Below, in pieces: positions 6,011 through 6,036 of a stretch of DNA of 6,036 nt; within the stretch, counting starts at the first letter, position 1, and each line of letters opens with the position of its first letter. The stretch is from CAYRUP01 sp964578975 (GTDB taxonomy: Bacteria; Pseudomonadota; Gammaproteobacteria; DSM-16500). The notes under the pieces are model-generated. The model saw only the letters and a program-made list of their open reading frames with translations, ran no database searches and was not told the origin of the DNA. The translations under genes were made by a program, and so were the position numbers. Where the stretch lies: the NCBI GenBank assembly GCA_964578975.1, contig CAZOFA010000102.1, positions 1-6,036 of the forward strand, read 5' to 3'.

Positions 6011-6036
6011 GGTGGCAAATAAATTATTAAAAAAAA

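Overview
The window reads as chromosomal DNA of a moderately AT-rich gammaproteobacterium. Protein character (an LpxL close to the E. coli enzyme, a fused HldE, a short Gmk), many long A/T runs, dispersed palindromic repeats and an unrecognised charged helical protein fit a Legionellales-type (Coxiella/Legionella/Aquicella-like), possibly host-associated organism. The taxon is inferred from gene content only; no database search was possible.

Layout, left to right. A palindromic dispersed repeat (5-37) lies just past the 3' end of acyP (acylphosphatase, minus strand, 49-327). Twenty-eight bases separate the acyP start codon from the divergent lpxL (lipid A lauroyl acyltransferase, plus strand, 356-1270). 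Convergent to lpxL and overlapping its 3' end is a large membrane glycosyltransferase of the ArnT/PMT class (minus, 1233-2897). Its last ~35 codons run through a second kind of dispersed repeat (1292-1339) and then antisense into lpxL. A 77-bp divergent intergenic region leads to hldE (heptose-7-P kinase / heptose-1-P adenylyltransferase, plus, 2975-4411), followed 5 bp later by gmk (guanylate kinase, 4417-5028). Next is an unrecognised 290-residue protein (5067-5939) that contains two diverged copies of a ~100-residue unit. The right edge holds a small hairpin, a degenerate end of the 1292-1339 repeat and a strong sigma70-type promoter (5982-6010) that fires off the window.

Functionally, lpxL, the glycosyltransferase and hldE form an outer-envelope group: LpxL acylates Kdo-lipid A, HldE supplies ADP-heptose for the inner core, and the ArnT-like enzyme probably moves a sugar from a polyprenyl-phosphate carrier onto lipid A or another periplasmic acceptor. 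acyP and gmk are housekeeping neighbours.

No CRISPR array, transposase, tRNA or rRNA is visible, and no gene-free stretch exceeds 100 bases. The least ordinary items are the internally duplicated protein after gmk and the repeat that has become the coding tail of the glycosyltransferase. I see no convincing multi-gene novel system.
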